Positions 53,894-63,600 of a stretch of 64,000 nucleotides of DNA are shown in pieces. Where the stretch lies: contig OZ271855.1 in the NCBI GenBank assembly GCA_965601955.1, positions 930,001-994,000 of the forward strand, given 5' to 3'. A program made the translations under genes and the position numbers. The stretch's first letter is position 1; every line of letters starts with the position of its first letter. Source of the DNA: RHLJ01 sp965601955 (GTDB lineage Bacteria; Bacteroidota; Rhodothermia; Balneolales; Balneolaceae). Under the pieces are notes generated by a model. The model ran no database searches. It had not been told where the DNA came from and was given only the letters and a program-made list of their open reading frames with translations.

Positions 53894-54447
53894 TGAGTAA
53901 TGAATTGGAGCATGGATGGTATGTGGTTCGCTGCTTTTCCAGCCATGAGAAAAAAGTAAAAGAGTTTCTTGAGCGTGAGATCGAAGACCAGGATCTGGGA
54001 GATAAGATTATCGATATCCTGGTACCTACTGAGACAGTAGTGGAGATTCGCGGAGGGAAGAAGCGCACCCGGGAGAAGAACTTTTTCCCTGGGTATATTT
54101 TGTTGAATACTCATTATGATGAAGAGGTAAATAACCTCATACAAAGTGCACCATCATGCCTTGGCTTTTTAAAAGGAAAAGCTGATTTGGTGCCCTCTCC
54201 TCTGAAAAAGCACGAAGTTCAACGCATCATTGGACGAGTGCAGGAAGCTGGAGATGAATTGCGGAATGTTGAGATTCCGTACAGTGAAGGCGACTTGGTA
54301 AAAGTGATATCAGGACCATTTAAAGATTTCGATGGAACTGTACAGGAGGTGAATCCTGAGAAACTCAAGCTCAGGGTATTGGTAAGTATCTTCGGAAGAA
54401 GAACTCCTGTTGAAGTAGATGTGAACCAGGTCGAGTCCACTACCTAA
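53893..54447 (+). CDS. nusG: Transcription termination/antitermination factor NusG
   Basis: The product has 184 residues. The NGN domain (about 6-115) starts W-Y-V-V-R-C-F-S, and the C-terminal KOW domain has the G-P-F-K-D-F-D-G-T-V pattern. NusG couples RNA polymerase with ribosomes or Rho. It overlaps secE by one base. Confidence 0.96.
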   Translation: MSNELEHGWYVVRCFSSHEKKVKEFLEREIEDQDLGDKIIDILVPTETVVEIRGGKKRTREKNFFPGYILLNTHYDEEVNNLIQSAPSCLGFLKGKADLVPSPLKKHEVQRIIGRVQEAGDELRNVEIPYSEGDLVKVISGPFKDFDGTVQEVNPEKLKLRVLVSIFGRRTPVEVDVNQVESTT

Positions 54448-54523
54448 AAAGAACCTAGTTGATGCACACTAGCTATTACGCGATAAACTGAAGTTATATA
54501 ATTAGAAAGGATCCTGAGAATCC

Positions 54524-54955
54524 ATGGCTAAAAAAGTTGAAAGAATCCTGAAGCTCCAAATTGTTGGTGGGCAGGCTAACCCCGCCCCTCCTGTAGGACC
54601 GGCTCTCGGTCAGGCAGGGATCAATATCATGGAGTTTTGCAAAGCCTTTAACGCAAAGACTCAGGACAAAGCCGGTACGGTTATTCCTGTTGAGATTACC
54701 GTGTTCGCGGACAAGTCTTTTACCTTTAAGACTAAAACTCCGCCAGCACCAGTACTTCTTAAGCAAGCAGCAAAAATCAAGTCCGGCTCAGGTGAGCCTA
54801 ACCGCACGAAAGTGGGAACGGTAACCTGGAGCCAATGCAAGGAAATTGCGGAGCAGAAAATGGAGGACTTAAATGCGTTCGATGTTGAAGCAGCTGCCGA
54901 AATGATTGCAGGTACGGCTCGGAGTATGGGTCTTAGAGTAAACCGCGACAGGTAA
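54524..54955 (+). CDS. rplK: 50S ribosomal protein L11
   Basis: The product has 143 residues, with GGQANPAPPVGPALG near the N-terminus and an RNA-binding C-terminal domain. It forms the GTPase stalk base. It is followed by rplA after nine bases. A 76-base gap from nusG may hold a promoter. Confidence 0.98.
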   Translation: MAKKVERILKLQIVGGQANPAPPVGPALGQAGINIMEFCKAFNAKTQDKAGTVIPVEITVFADKSFTFKTKTPPAPVLLKQAAKIKSGSGEPNRTKVGTVTWSQCKEIAEQKMEDLNAFDVEAAAEMIAGTARSMGLRVNRDR

Positions 54956-54964
54956 AATATACTC

Positions 54965-55666
54965 ATGGCAAAAAGAGGAAAAAAATATCAACAAGTCGCC
55001 GAATTGGTTAATCCAGAGTTAGAATACTCTTTGGAAGAAGCTTGTGATCTCGTTAAGAAAACTTCTACTACCAGCTTTGATGCTTCCGTAGATATCGACA
55101 TCCGTTTGGGTGTTGACCCACGGCATGCTGATCAGATGGTACGGGGTACAGTGAGCTTGCCTCATGGTACTGGTAAAGAAGTAAGGGTATTAGCCCTTGT
55201 TAACGAAGCAAAACAAGCCGAAGCTACTGAAGCTGGAGCCGACCATGTGGGCTTGGATGATTATATCGCACAAATTGAAGGAGGCTGGGCGGAAATAGAT
55301 GTTATTATCGCCACGCCGGATGTAATGGGCAAACTCGGTAAGCTTGGACGCTTTTTAGGTCCTCGCGGATTGATGCCAAACCCAAAAAGTGGAACAGTAA
55401 CTATGGATGTAGCTGCTGCTGTTAAGCAGGTTAAAGCTGGTCAAATTGATTTCCGTGTTGATAAAACCGGAATTTTGCACACATCTGTAGGTAAAGTAAG
55501 CTTCGGAACTACTGATTTGAAGGAGAATGCAGAAGCGTTTCTTCAAACAGTGATGAAACTGAAGCCTGCCTCAGCAAAAGGCACGTATGTTAAAAGCGTG
55601 TATATGAGTTCCACCATGGGGCCGAGCATCCCGATAAGCAGAACCGCAGTTACAGCTCTTAATTAG
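54965..55666 (+). CDS. rplA: 50S ribosomal protein L1
   Basis: The product has 233 residues. It has the L1 signature L-G-P-R-G-L-M-P-N-P-K-S-G-T-V-T and the basic N-terminal domain. L1 binds 23S rRNA at the E-site stalk. It often represses its own operon by binding the mRNA. It belongs to the rplK-rplA-rplJ-rplL set. Confidence 0.98.
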   Translation: MAKRGKKYQQVAELVNPELEYSLEEACDLVKKTSTTSFDASVDIDIRLGVDPRHADQMVRGTVSLPHGTGKEVRVLALVNEAKQAEATEAGADHVGLDDYIAQIEGGWAEIDVIIATPDVMGKLGKLGRFLGPRGLMPNPKSGTVTMDVAAAVKQVKAGQIDFRVDKTGILHTSVGKVSFGTTDLKENAEAFLQTVMKLKPASAKGTYVKSVYMSSTMGPSIPISRTAVTALN

Positions 55667-55679
55667 GAGGAATTAAATT

Positions 55680-56201
55680 ATGCCTACAGCAGAAAAAAGA
55701 GCAGTATTAGACGAAATCTCAGAGAATTTAAAAAATGCCAATGCGGTGTATATCACCAATTATTCTGGTATGTCTGTAGATGAAGCTAATCAACTGCGAG
55801 GTGCATTTCGTAAGGGAAATGTCTTCTTCAAAGTATACAAGAACAAGCTAATGAAACTTGCTATGGAAGAGGTTGGTGGTTATGACTCCATCATTCCTTC
55901 TCTAAATGAGCAAAATGCATTCGCTTTTGTTGAAGAAGAATTATCTGCCCCAGCTAAGGTTTTAAAAGATTTTATCAAGGATAATAACAAGCCGCACTTT
56001 AAAGCAGCCATCGTGGATGGTGAGTTTTTTGGTGAGGACAAGCTAGAAGCTCTAGCGTCAATGAAATCTAAAAATGAGATCATTGGAGATATCCTTGGTT
56101 TACTATCCGCCCCTATGGCAAATGTACTTGGAGCGCTCAACGCGTCTGGGTCGAACCTTGTTGGAGCTGTGAAAACCATCGCCGAGAAAGGCGAAAACTA
56201 A
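55680..56201 (+). CDS. rplJ: 50S ribosomal protein L10
   Basis: The product has 173 residues, with the N-terminal Y-I-T-N-Y-S-G-M pattern and a helical C-terminus that binds L7/L12 dimers. A strong ribosome binding site, AGGAGG at 55665-55670, lies nine bases before the ATG, unusual in a genome with few such sites. There is no long L10 leader because rplA ends 13 bases upstream. Confidence 0.97.
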   Translation: MPTAEKRAVLDEISENLKNANAVYITNYSGMSVDEANQLRGAFRKGNVFFKVYKNKLMKLAMEEVGGYDSIIPSLNEQNAFAFVEEELSAPAKVLKDFIKDNNKPHFKAAIVDGEFFGEDKLEALASMKSKNEIIGDILGLLSAPMANVLGALNASGSNLVGAVKTIAEKGEN

Positions 56202-56248
56202 CCCTTATTTACAACTAAGAATTTTTATTAAATCAACTGGAGATAACA

Positions 56249-56632
56249 ATGGCTGACGTTAACAAACTAGCTGAAGAGCTTGTCAACCTAACTATCAAAG
56301 AAGCAAACGAACTAGCTAAAGTTCTAGAAGAAGAATACAACATCAAACCTGCTGCGGCTGCTGTTGCTGTTGCAGGACCAGCTGCTGGCGGTGACGGCGG
56401 TGCTGGTGGTGCAGAAGAAAAAACTGAATTTGATGTAGTTCTTGAATCTGCTGGTGCTAAGAAAATCGCTGTAATTAAAGAAGTACGCGGTATCACTGGC
56501 TTAGGTCTTAAAGAAGCTAAAGAATTAGTAGACGGCGCTCCTAATACTATTAAGGAAGGCGTTGCTAAAGACGAAGCAGAAGAGATCAAAGGCAAGCTTG
56601 AAGAAGCTGGAGCTACTGTAGAGCTCAAGTAA
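56249..56632 (+). CDS. rplL: 50S ribosomal protein L7/L12
   Basis: The product has 127 residues. An N-terminal dimer helix is followed by an Ala/Gly-rich hinge (about 35-55) and the C-terminal domain K-T-E-F-D-V-V-L with G-L-G-L-K-E-A-K. It recruits translation GTPases. GGAG lies eight bases before the ATG. Codon use is strongly A/T-ending. Confidence 0.98.
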   Translation: MADVNKLAEELVNLTIKEANELAKVLEEEYNIKPAAAAVAVAGPAAGGDGGAGGAEEKTEFDVVLESAGAKKIAVIKEVRGITGLGLKEAKELVDGAPNTIKEGVAKDEAEEIKGKLEEAGATVELK

Positions 56633-56655
56633 GCACTTAGTAAACATTTCGTTGG

Positions 56656-56685
56656 TAGCCAATATCGTGAAAGCGGTATTGGCTA
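56656..56685 (+). promoter_or_regulatory. Strong hairpin between rplL and rpoB (attenuator or processing site)
   Basis: TAGCCAATATCG (56656-56667) pairs with CGGTATTGGCTA (56674-56685), 12 base pairs with one T-G, and a TGAAAG loop. Its place matches the rplL-rpoB attenuator and RNase III region known in E. coli, but the sequence is unrelated. Confidence 0.7.
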
Positions 56686-56704
56686 TTGGCGTCTATATAT
56701 AATT

Positions 56705-56728
56705 AACCTCGGTTAGTACTGGGGTTTT
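56705..56728 (+). terminator. Second hairpin with short T-run before rpoB
   Basis: AACCTCGG (56705-56712) pairs with CTGGGGTT (56719-56726) with two G-T pairs, followed by two further T residues. It could act as a leaky terminator that sets the ratio of stalk protein to RNA polymerase. Confidence 0.5.
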
Positions 56729-56754
56729 CCTGTACAATCACCCTTCAACAAAAT

Positions 56755-56769
56755 GGAGAGGTTCTTTTG
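56755..56769 (+). promoter_or_regulatory. Ribosome binding site deciding a TTG start for rpoB
   Basis: GGAGAGG (56755-56761) lies five bases before the TTG at 56767. The first in-frame ATG (56779) would be 17 bases away. The strong site supports the TTG. Confidence 0.7.
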
Positions 56770-59700
56770 AGCAATAAGATGCAAACAATTCCAAATACGG
56801 ATCGCCAATCTTTTGGGCGCACTAAACATGTTTTAGATTATCCGGATTTTCTGGATATCCAATTAGAGTCTTTTGAAAAATTCGTACAACTTGATATTGC
56901 TCCAAACGAGCGAGAGAATCAAGGCTTACAGCGAATATTTAACGAGAACTTTCCTATCCAGGATACTCGTGAGACTCACATTCTTGAGTTTTTATACTAC
57001 AATGTGGATGTGCCCCGATACACGATCAAAGAATGCCAGGATCGTGGCCTTACATATTCAGTACCACTAAAAGCCAAGCTTAGATTATCATCTGTGGATG
57101 ATAGCGACGAAGCGAGCGAAACCATCGAACAGGAAGTTTTCTTAGGAGACCTTCCCTGGATGACTAACCGTGGTACCTTTATCATTAATGGTGCAGAAAG
57201 AGTAATTGTAAGTCAGTTACACCGATCTCCGGGAGTTTTCTTCGGACAGTCTGTTCACCCAAATGGTACACAACTTTATTCAGCACGGGTAATTCCTTTT
57301 AAAGGATCATGGATCGAATTCACTACCGATATCAGAGACGTACTCTGGGCATATATCGATAGAAAGAAGAAGATTCCTGCTACTACTCTATTACGTGCAC
57401 TTGGCTATTCCACTGATTTGGAATTATTAAGTCTGTTTGAACTATCTGACGATATCAAGTTCGGAACAAAAGCCGACTACAATAAGAAGTTGGTAGGTCA
57501 GCGCCTCGCTCAAAACATTATTGTTGAAGAGATGGAAGAGGTTGTTGACGATGAAACCGGAGAAGTATCTGAAGCTTTAAATAGAAAAATCATTTTCGAA
57601 CGTGATCATCAATTAACAGAAGATGATTATGGTATGCTTAAAGATGCCGATGTTAAAACCGTTCTTGTTCAAAAGATTACAGCTGAAGAGTCTGAGCGTT
57701 CTGTAATGATGAATACGCTCCGAAAGGATCCAACCTGGGACGAGCATTCCGCACTTGGTGAAGTGTATCAGCAAATCCGTTCTGGTGAAATGCCAGATCC
57801 GGAAACTTCACGTGCTATCCTTGAGAGACTATTCTTTAGCGACAAGAAATATGATCTTGGTGAAGTTGGTCGATACCGACTTAACAAACGACTTAGATTA
57901 GATCTTACGGATGTACAATTTCTTACAAAAGAAGACATTGTTGCCATCATCAGAGAGGTAATCCGTCTTAAGAATCTAAAATCTCAGGTTGATGATATTG
58001 ATCACTTGAGTAACCGACGTATCCGTACCGTTGGTGAGCAGTTAGGCCAGCAATTTGCAATCGGTTTGGCTCGTATGGCCAGAACCATTCGTGAGCGAAT
58101 GAACTCTCGTGATGCGGAGCAGCTAACTCCACAAGACCTTGTGAATGCACGTACCATTTCAAGTGTGATTAATACCTTCTTTGGGACCAATCAGCTTTCT
58201 CAGTTTATGGATCAAACCAACCCCTTAGCCGAATTGACGCACAAGCGCCGTATGTCTGCTCTTGGACCTGGTGGTCTTACTCGTGAGCGTGCTGGTTTCG
58301 AGGTTCGTGATGTTCACTATACACACTACGGCCGACTTTGCCCGATTGAAACTCCGGAAGGTCCAAACATTGGTTTGATTTCTTCTTTGTGTATTCATGC
58401 AAAAGTGAATGACTTCGGTTTCATTGAAACTCCTTACCGAAAAGTGAAGGATGGTAAAGTAGGAAAGTCGGTTGAATATCTTGCTGCTGAGCAGGAAGAT
58501 GAGACCGTAATCGCTCAGGCTAACGCTGAGCTGGATGAAAAAGGAATGTTTAAAAACGATCTCGTTTTCTCCAGAATGAGAGAGGGTAACTACTCAAATG
58601 CCCGTAAGGATGAGATCGAATACATGGACGTAGCTACCAACCAGATTACTTCTCTGGCAGCAGCGTTGATTCCATTTATCGAACACGATGATGCAAACCG
58701 TGCCTTGATGGGTTCTAACATGCAACGTCAGGCAGTACCACTGCTTCGTCCGGAAGCACCAGTAGTTGGTACCGGACTTGAGCACAGAGCAGCTCGTGAT
58801 TCAAGAGCCATCATTACTGCGGAAGCTAATGGTGAAGTAGTATATGTAAGTGCTACTGAAGTTCATGTTAAGTATGACCGATCTGAGCTTGAGCAGAATT
58901 GCTACTTCGATGGTGGAGTAAAAGTGTACGATCTTGAGAAGTTTACACGAACTAACCAGGATACAGCTACTAACCAACGCCCGATCGTTAAGGTTGGAGA
59001 CAAGGTGAAGAAAAACCAGGCTATAGTAGACGGATGTTCTACAGATGGTGGAGAACTTGCTCTTGGTAGAAACCTGCTGGTTGCTTTCATGCCATGGAGA
59101 GGATACAACTTCGAGGATGCGATTGTAATTTCAGAGCGTATCGTTCAGGAAGATATTTACACATCTATTCACGTAACTGAATTCGAGCAGCAAGTTCGAG
59201 ACACCAAGCGTGGTGAAGAAGAGCTTACTCGTGAGATTCCTAACGTGAGTGAAGAAGCAACTCGAAACCTAAACGAGCGTGGAATCATCCGTGTTGGAGC
59301 AAAAATCAATCCAGGAGACATTCTAGTTGGTAAAATTACTCCAAAAGGTGAAACTGATCCTACTCCAGAAGAAAAACTTCTTCGTGCAATTTTTGGTGAT
59401 AAAGCTGGTGATGTAAAAGATGCTTCTCTAAAAACACCTCCAGGTGTATCAGGAACAGTAATCAACACCAAGCTATTTAGCCGTAAGCGTGACGAGTTAG
59501 TTTCTAGAAAAGAAGAGAAAAAGCGTGTTGAGCAGGAACAAGAGCGCCATACGGAAAAGCTTACTGAACTAAACCAGCAGTGGGCAGACAAAATGTACTC
59601 TCTGCTTCGCGATAAGACTTCTCCAGGAGTATTCAACTACAGCAATGTTGAGCTTATTCCAAAAGGCGAAAAGTACAAGAAGTCTGTATTCGAAGAAATT

Positions 59701-60591
59701 GACCCGGTTAACATCAATGAGAACATTGACTGGGCAACTGACCAGGAACTTGTGAAGCATGTTAAGCTTCTGTTCCATAACTACCGTGAGCTTCGTCGTC
59801 ATATTGATAGTGAAGCTAAGCGTAGAACCTTTGCTATACAGGTAGGAGATGAACTACCTCCTGGGATTATCCAAAAAGCAAAAGTTTACATCGCTAAAAA
59901 GCGTAAGCTTCAGGTAGGTGATAAGATGGCGGGCCGTCATGGTAACAAAGGTGTTGTTGCTAAGATTGTACCTGTCGAAGACATGCCATTCATGGAAGAT
60001 GGTACCCCGGTTGACATCTGTCTTAACCCGCTAGGTGTACCTTCTCGTATGAACCTTGGTCAGATTTATGAGACCATTTTAGGATGGGCTGCTAAAAAAC
60101 TTGGAACTACATTCGCTTCACCAATTTTTGATGGTGCAAATATGGATGATGTGAAAGGAAAACTTAGCGAAGCTGGCCTTCCGGAAGATGGACGTGTAAA
60201 TCTATACGATGGTAGAACCGGAGAGGCATTCTCTCAAAAAACTACTGTTGGATATATCTATATGATCAAATTGAATCACCTGGTTCAGGATAAGATGCAC
60301 TCTCGATCTATTGGACCATACTCGCTTATTACTCAGCAGCCACTTGGTGGTAAAGCTCAGTTTGGTGGTCAGCGACTTGGTGAGATGGAAGTATGGGCAC
60401 TATATGCATATGGTGCATCAAGCATCCTAAAAGAAATGCTCACTGTAAAAAGTGACGACGTTAAAGGACGATCCAAAGTTTATGAAGCCATTGTAAAAGG
60501 TGAAAACCTTCCTGATGGAGACGTTCCGGAATCATTCAAGGTATTATTACGAGAGCTTATGGGTCTCGGACTTGAAATCCATTTAGACTAA
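56767..60591 (+). CDS. rpoB: RNA polymerase beta subunit
   Basis: The product has 1274 residues. The start is the TTG at 56767, chosen for the ribosome binding site. Motifs include the rifampicin region G-T-N-Q-L-S-Q-F-M-D-Q-T-N-P-L, the E-T-P-E-G-P-N-I-G-L segment and the C-terminal G-D-K-M-A-G-R-H-G-N-K-G-V and clamp regions. In the rifampicin region I see no obvious resistance change. It precedes rpoC by 31 bases. Confidence 0.98.
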   Translation: MSNKMQTIPNTDRQSFGRTKHVLDYPDFLDIQLESFEKFVQLDIAPNERENQGLQRIFNENFPIQDTRETHILEFLYYNVDVPRYTIKECQDRGLTYSVPLKAKLRLSSVDDSDEASETIEQEVFLGDLPWMTNRGTFIINGAERVIVSQLHRSPGVFFGQSVHPNGTQLYSARVIPFKGSWIEFTTDIRDVLWAYIDRKKKIPATTLLRALGYSTDLELLSLFELSDDIKFGTKADYNKKLVGQRLAQNIIVEEMEEVVDDETGEVSEALNRKIIFERDHQLTEDDYGMLKDADVKTVLVQKITAEESERSVMMNTLRKDPTWDEHSALGEVYQQIRSGEMPDPETSRAILERLFFSDKKYDLGEVGRYRLNKRLRLDLTDVQFLTKEDIVAIIREVIRLKNLKSQVDDIDHLSNRRIRTVGEQLGQQFAIGLARMARTIRERMNSRDAEQLTPQDLVNARTISSVINTFFGTNQLSQFMDQTNPLAELTHKRRMSALGPGGLTRERAGFEVRDVHYTHYGRLCPIETPEGPNIGLISSLCIHAKVNDFGFIETPYRKVKDGKVGKSVEYLAAEQEDETVIAQANAELDEKGMFKNDLVFSRMREGNYSNARKDEIEYMDVATNQITSLAAALIPFIEHDDANRALMGSNMQRQAVPLLRPEAPVVGTGLEHRAARDSRAIITAEANGEVVYVSATEVHVKYDRSELEQNCYFDGGVKVYDLEKFTRTNQDTATNQRPIVKVGDKVKKNQAIVDGCSTDGGELALGRNLLVAFMPWRGYNFEDAIVISERIVQEDIYTSIHVTEFEQQVRDTKRGEEELTREIPNVSEEATRNLNERGIIRVGAKINPGDILVGKITPKGETDPTPEEKLLRAIFGDKAGDVKDASLKTPPGVSGTVINTKLFSRKRDELVSRKEEKKRVEQEQERHTEKLTELNQQWADKMYSLLRDKTSPGVFNYSNVELIPKGEKYKKSVFEEIDPVNINENIDWATDQELVKHVKLLFHNYRELRRHIDSEAKRRTFAIQVGDELPPGIIQKAKVYIAKKRKLQVGDKMAGRHGNKGVVAKIVPVEDMPFMEDGTPVDICLNPLGVPSRMNLGQIYETILGWAAKKLGTTFASPIFDGANMDDVKGKLSEAGLPEDGRVNLYDGRTGEAFSQKTTVGYIYMIKLNHLVQDKMHSRSIGPYSLITQQPLGGKAQFGGQRLGEMEVWALYAYGASSILKEMLTVKSDDVKGRSKVYEAIVKGENLPDGDVPESFKVLLRELMGLGLEIHLD

Positions 60592-60610
60592 TCACTGTTA
60601 ATAAAGTATC

Positions 60611-60625
60611 GGAGGAAAACCCTTG
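60611..60625 (+). promoter_or_regulatory. Ribosome binding site deciding a TTG start for rpoC
   Basis: GGAGGA (60611-60616) lies six bases before the TTG at 60623. No ATG occurs in frame until about residue 51, so the TTG is nearly certain. Confidence 0.8.
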
Positions 60626-63600
60626 CCAATAACAAAAACATTAGCAGTAACGAACGATTTTAACAGCATCGGAATATCCCTTGCTTCTGCTGAAACTATT
60701 CTATCACGTTCTCATGGAGAAGTACTTACTCCTGAGACGATCAACTATAGAACCTTTAAACCGGAAATGGACGGTCTTTTCTGTGAAAAGATCTTTGGCC
60801 CTGTAAAGGACTATGAATGCCATTGCGGTAAATACAAGCGGATCAGATATAAAGGGATTATTTGTGACCGTTGTGGTGTTGAAGTAACCCGAAAAGCAGT
60901 TCGAAGAGAGCGAATGGGGCATATTACCCTTACCGTTCCTGTAGTTCATATCTGGTATTTCAAATCTCTACCAAACAAGATTGCCTATCTATTAGGTCTT
61001 TCTTCCAAGAACCTTGATCGAATTGTTTATTACGAAACATTTGTAATCATCAATCCAGGATTAGCTCGTGACTTAGGTTACGCGAAAGGTGATCTCATCT
61101 CTGAAGAAGAGAAATATGATATCCTCGATCAGCTACCAGAAGATAATTTTGAATTGGATGATGATGAGGAAGATAAGTTCATAGTAAAAGAAGGAGCAGA
61201 TGCACTTGCTGCTATGCTTGCTGATCTTGATCTGGATGAACTTGCTTACCAGTTACGCTATGAGGTTAAAAATGAGACTTCACAAATGCGTAAGAAGAAG
61301 AAGCTTAAAAGACTTCAGGTTATCGAGTCTTTCCGTGCGGCAGCAATGCACACCGAAAACCGTCCTGAGTGGATGTGTCAAAGTGTAATTCCGGTAATTC
61401 CACCAGAATTAAGACCACTTGTACCTCTTGAAGGCGGCCGTTTTGCTACTTCTGACCTTAATGATTTATACCGAAGAGTAATCATTCGAAACAATCGACT
61501 AAAGAGATTGATCGATATCAAGGCTCCAGATGTGATTCTTCGAAATGAGAAGCGCATGCTCCAGGAAGCTGTTGATTCTCTTTATGACAACTCACGTAAA
61601 TCAAACGCAGTTCGGAATAATAACCGTCCACTAAAATCTTTGAGCGACATGCTTAAAGGTAAGAGTGGCCGTTTCCGTCAAAACCTTCTTGGTAAGCGTG
61701 TTGATTACTCTGGCCGTTCTGTAATTGTAGTAGGCCCAGAGCTTAAAATGCATGAGTGTGGTCTTCCAAAGGAAATGGCGGTTGAGCTTTACAAACCATT
61801 CATTATCCGCCGACTTATTGAGCGTGGATATGTGAAGACGGTAAAAAGCGCTAAGAAAGTTGTAGATCGACGAGATGCGGTAGTATGGGAAGTTCTTGAG
61901 AACGTAATTGATGGACATCCAGTACTTCTTAACCGTGCTCCTACCCTTCACCGATTGGGTATCCAGGCATTTCAGCCTGTACTTATTGAGGAAAAGGCAA
62001 TTCGTCTGCACCCACTAGCATGTACGGCTTTCAACGCTGACTTTGATGGTGACCAGATGGCGGTTCACTTACCGTTGAGTCATGATGCAGTGCTCGAAGC
62101 ATCTGTATTAATGCTGGGTTCACACAATATTTTAAGCCCTGCAAGTGGTGGCCCTATTGCGGTTCCATCTCAGGATATGATTTTGGGGCTGTACTATTTG
62201 ACAAAGCCAAGAAGCGGCCAGCCTGGTGAGGGAAAAACATTCTCATCTCCAGACGAGGTAATAGTTGCATTCGATCAGAACAGGCTGCATATCCATGCCA
62301 AAATTAATGTTCGTATCGCAACAGTAAATGCAGAAGGCGAAGTTGAGCATGAAGTAGTTAAAACCTCCACAGGACGAGTGTTATTCAACGAGATCGTTCC
62401 TGATGAAATGGGCTTCATCAATAAAACTCTGGGCAAGAAAGAGCTTCGGGTGCTTATTGGTGATATTCATGCAAAATGCGGTACAGCTAAGACGTCAGCT
62501 TTCCTTGATGACATGAAAAAGATCGGATATGAAAATGCTACCCTGGGTGGTCTTTCATTCTCTCTTGAAGACATCATCATTCCAGATATGAAAGCTAACC
62601 TGATTAACGGCGCTAAAGATGAAGTGACTGATATCCAGGGACGTTATGAAATGGGATTCATTACTGATAATGAGCGATACAACCAGGTTATCGATAAGTG
62701 GACAAGTACCACAAACCGTGTATCTGAAACCCTATTTCAGGCCTTAGCTGATGACAGAGAAGGGTTCAATCCTGTGTTTATGATGGCTGACTCTGGTGCA
62801 AGGGGCTCTAAGGAACAGATTCGCCAGCTTGGTGGAATGCGTGGTCTGATGGCCAAGCCTCAGAAGAGCTCTATGCAGCAAGGGAATGAGGTAATTGAGA
62901 ATCCAATTCTTTCTTCATTCAAAGAAGGATTGACAGTACTTGAATACTTTATCTCTACACACGGTGCTCGTAAAGGTCTTGCAGATACGGCTCTTAAAAC
63001 TGCCGATGCCGGTTACTTAACTCGTCGTCTGGTTGATGTATCTCAGGATGTGATCATTACTGAAGAAGACTGTGGTACCCTTCGTGGTATTAAAATGTCT
63101 GCTTTGAAAGATAATGAGGACATTATCGAGCGCTTAGAAGACCGTATTATTGGTCGATTCTCTCTATATGACATTGTTGATCCTATTACTGATGAGCTTA
63201 TTTGTGAGGCAAATCAGATGATTGATGAAGATGTAGCAAAGAGAATCGCAGAAACTTCTATTGAAGAAGTAGATATTCGATCGGTACTTACCTGTGAAAC
63301 GGGTAGAGGTGTATGTGCCAAGTGTTACGGTCGTGACCTGGCCAGAGGAACCGTAGTTGAAAAAGGTGAAGCAGTAGGTGTTATCGCTGCACAATCTATT
63401 GGTGAGCCAGGTACGCAGCTTACACTTCGTACCTTCCACGTTGGTGGTACGGCATCTCGTCTTGAAGCGGATTCTCAGCACAAAGCTAAATTCGACGGTA
63501 AAGTTGAATTTGAGAACGTTCGTGTTGTGGTATATGACGATGGTGAAGAAGAGCATAACATCGTTCTTAGCCGTGCCGGTGAATTGAAAATTGTAGACGA

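Noticed and set aside
56753..56770. A five-codon frame starting ATG-GAG-AGG whose stop overlaps the rpoB TTG
   Set aside because: It coincides with the ribosome binding site itself and has no site of its own, so it is most likely chance and not a coupling peptide.
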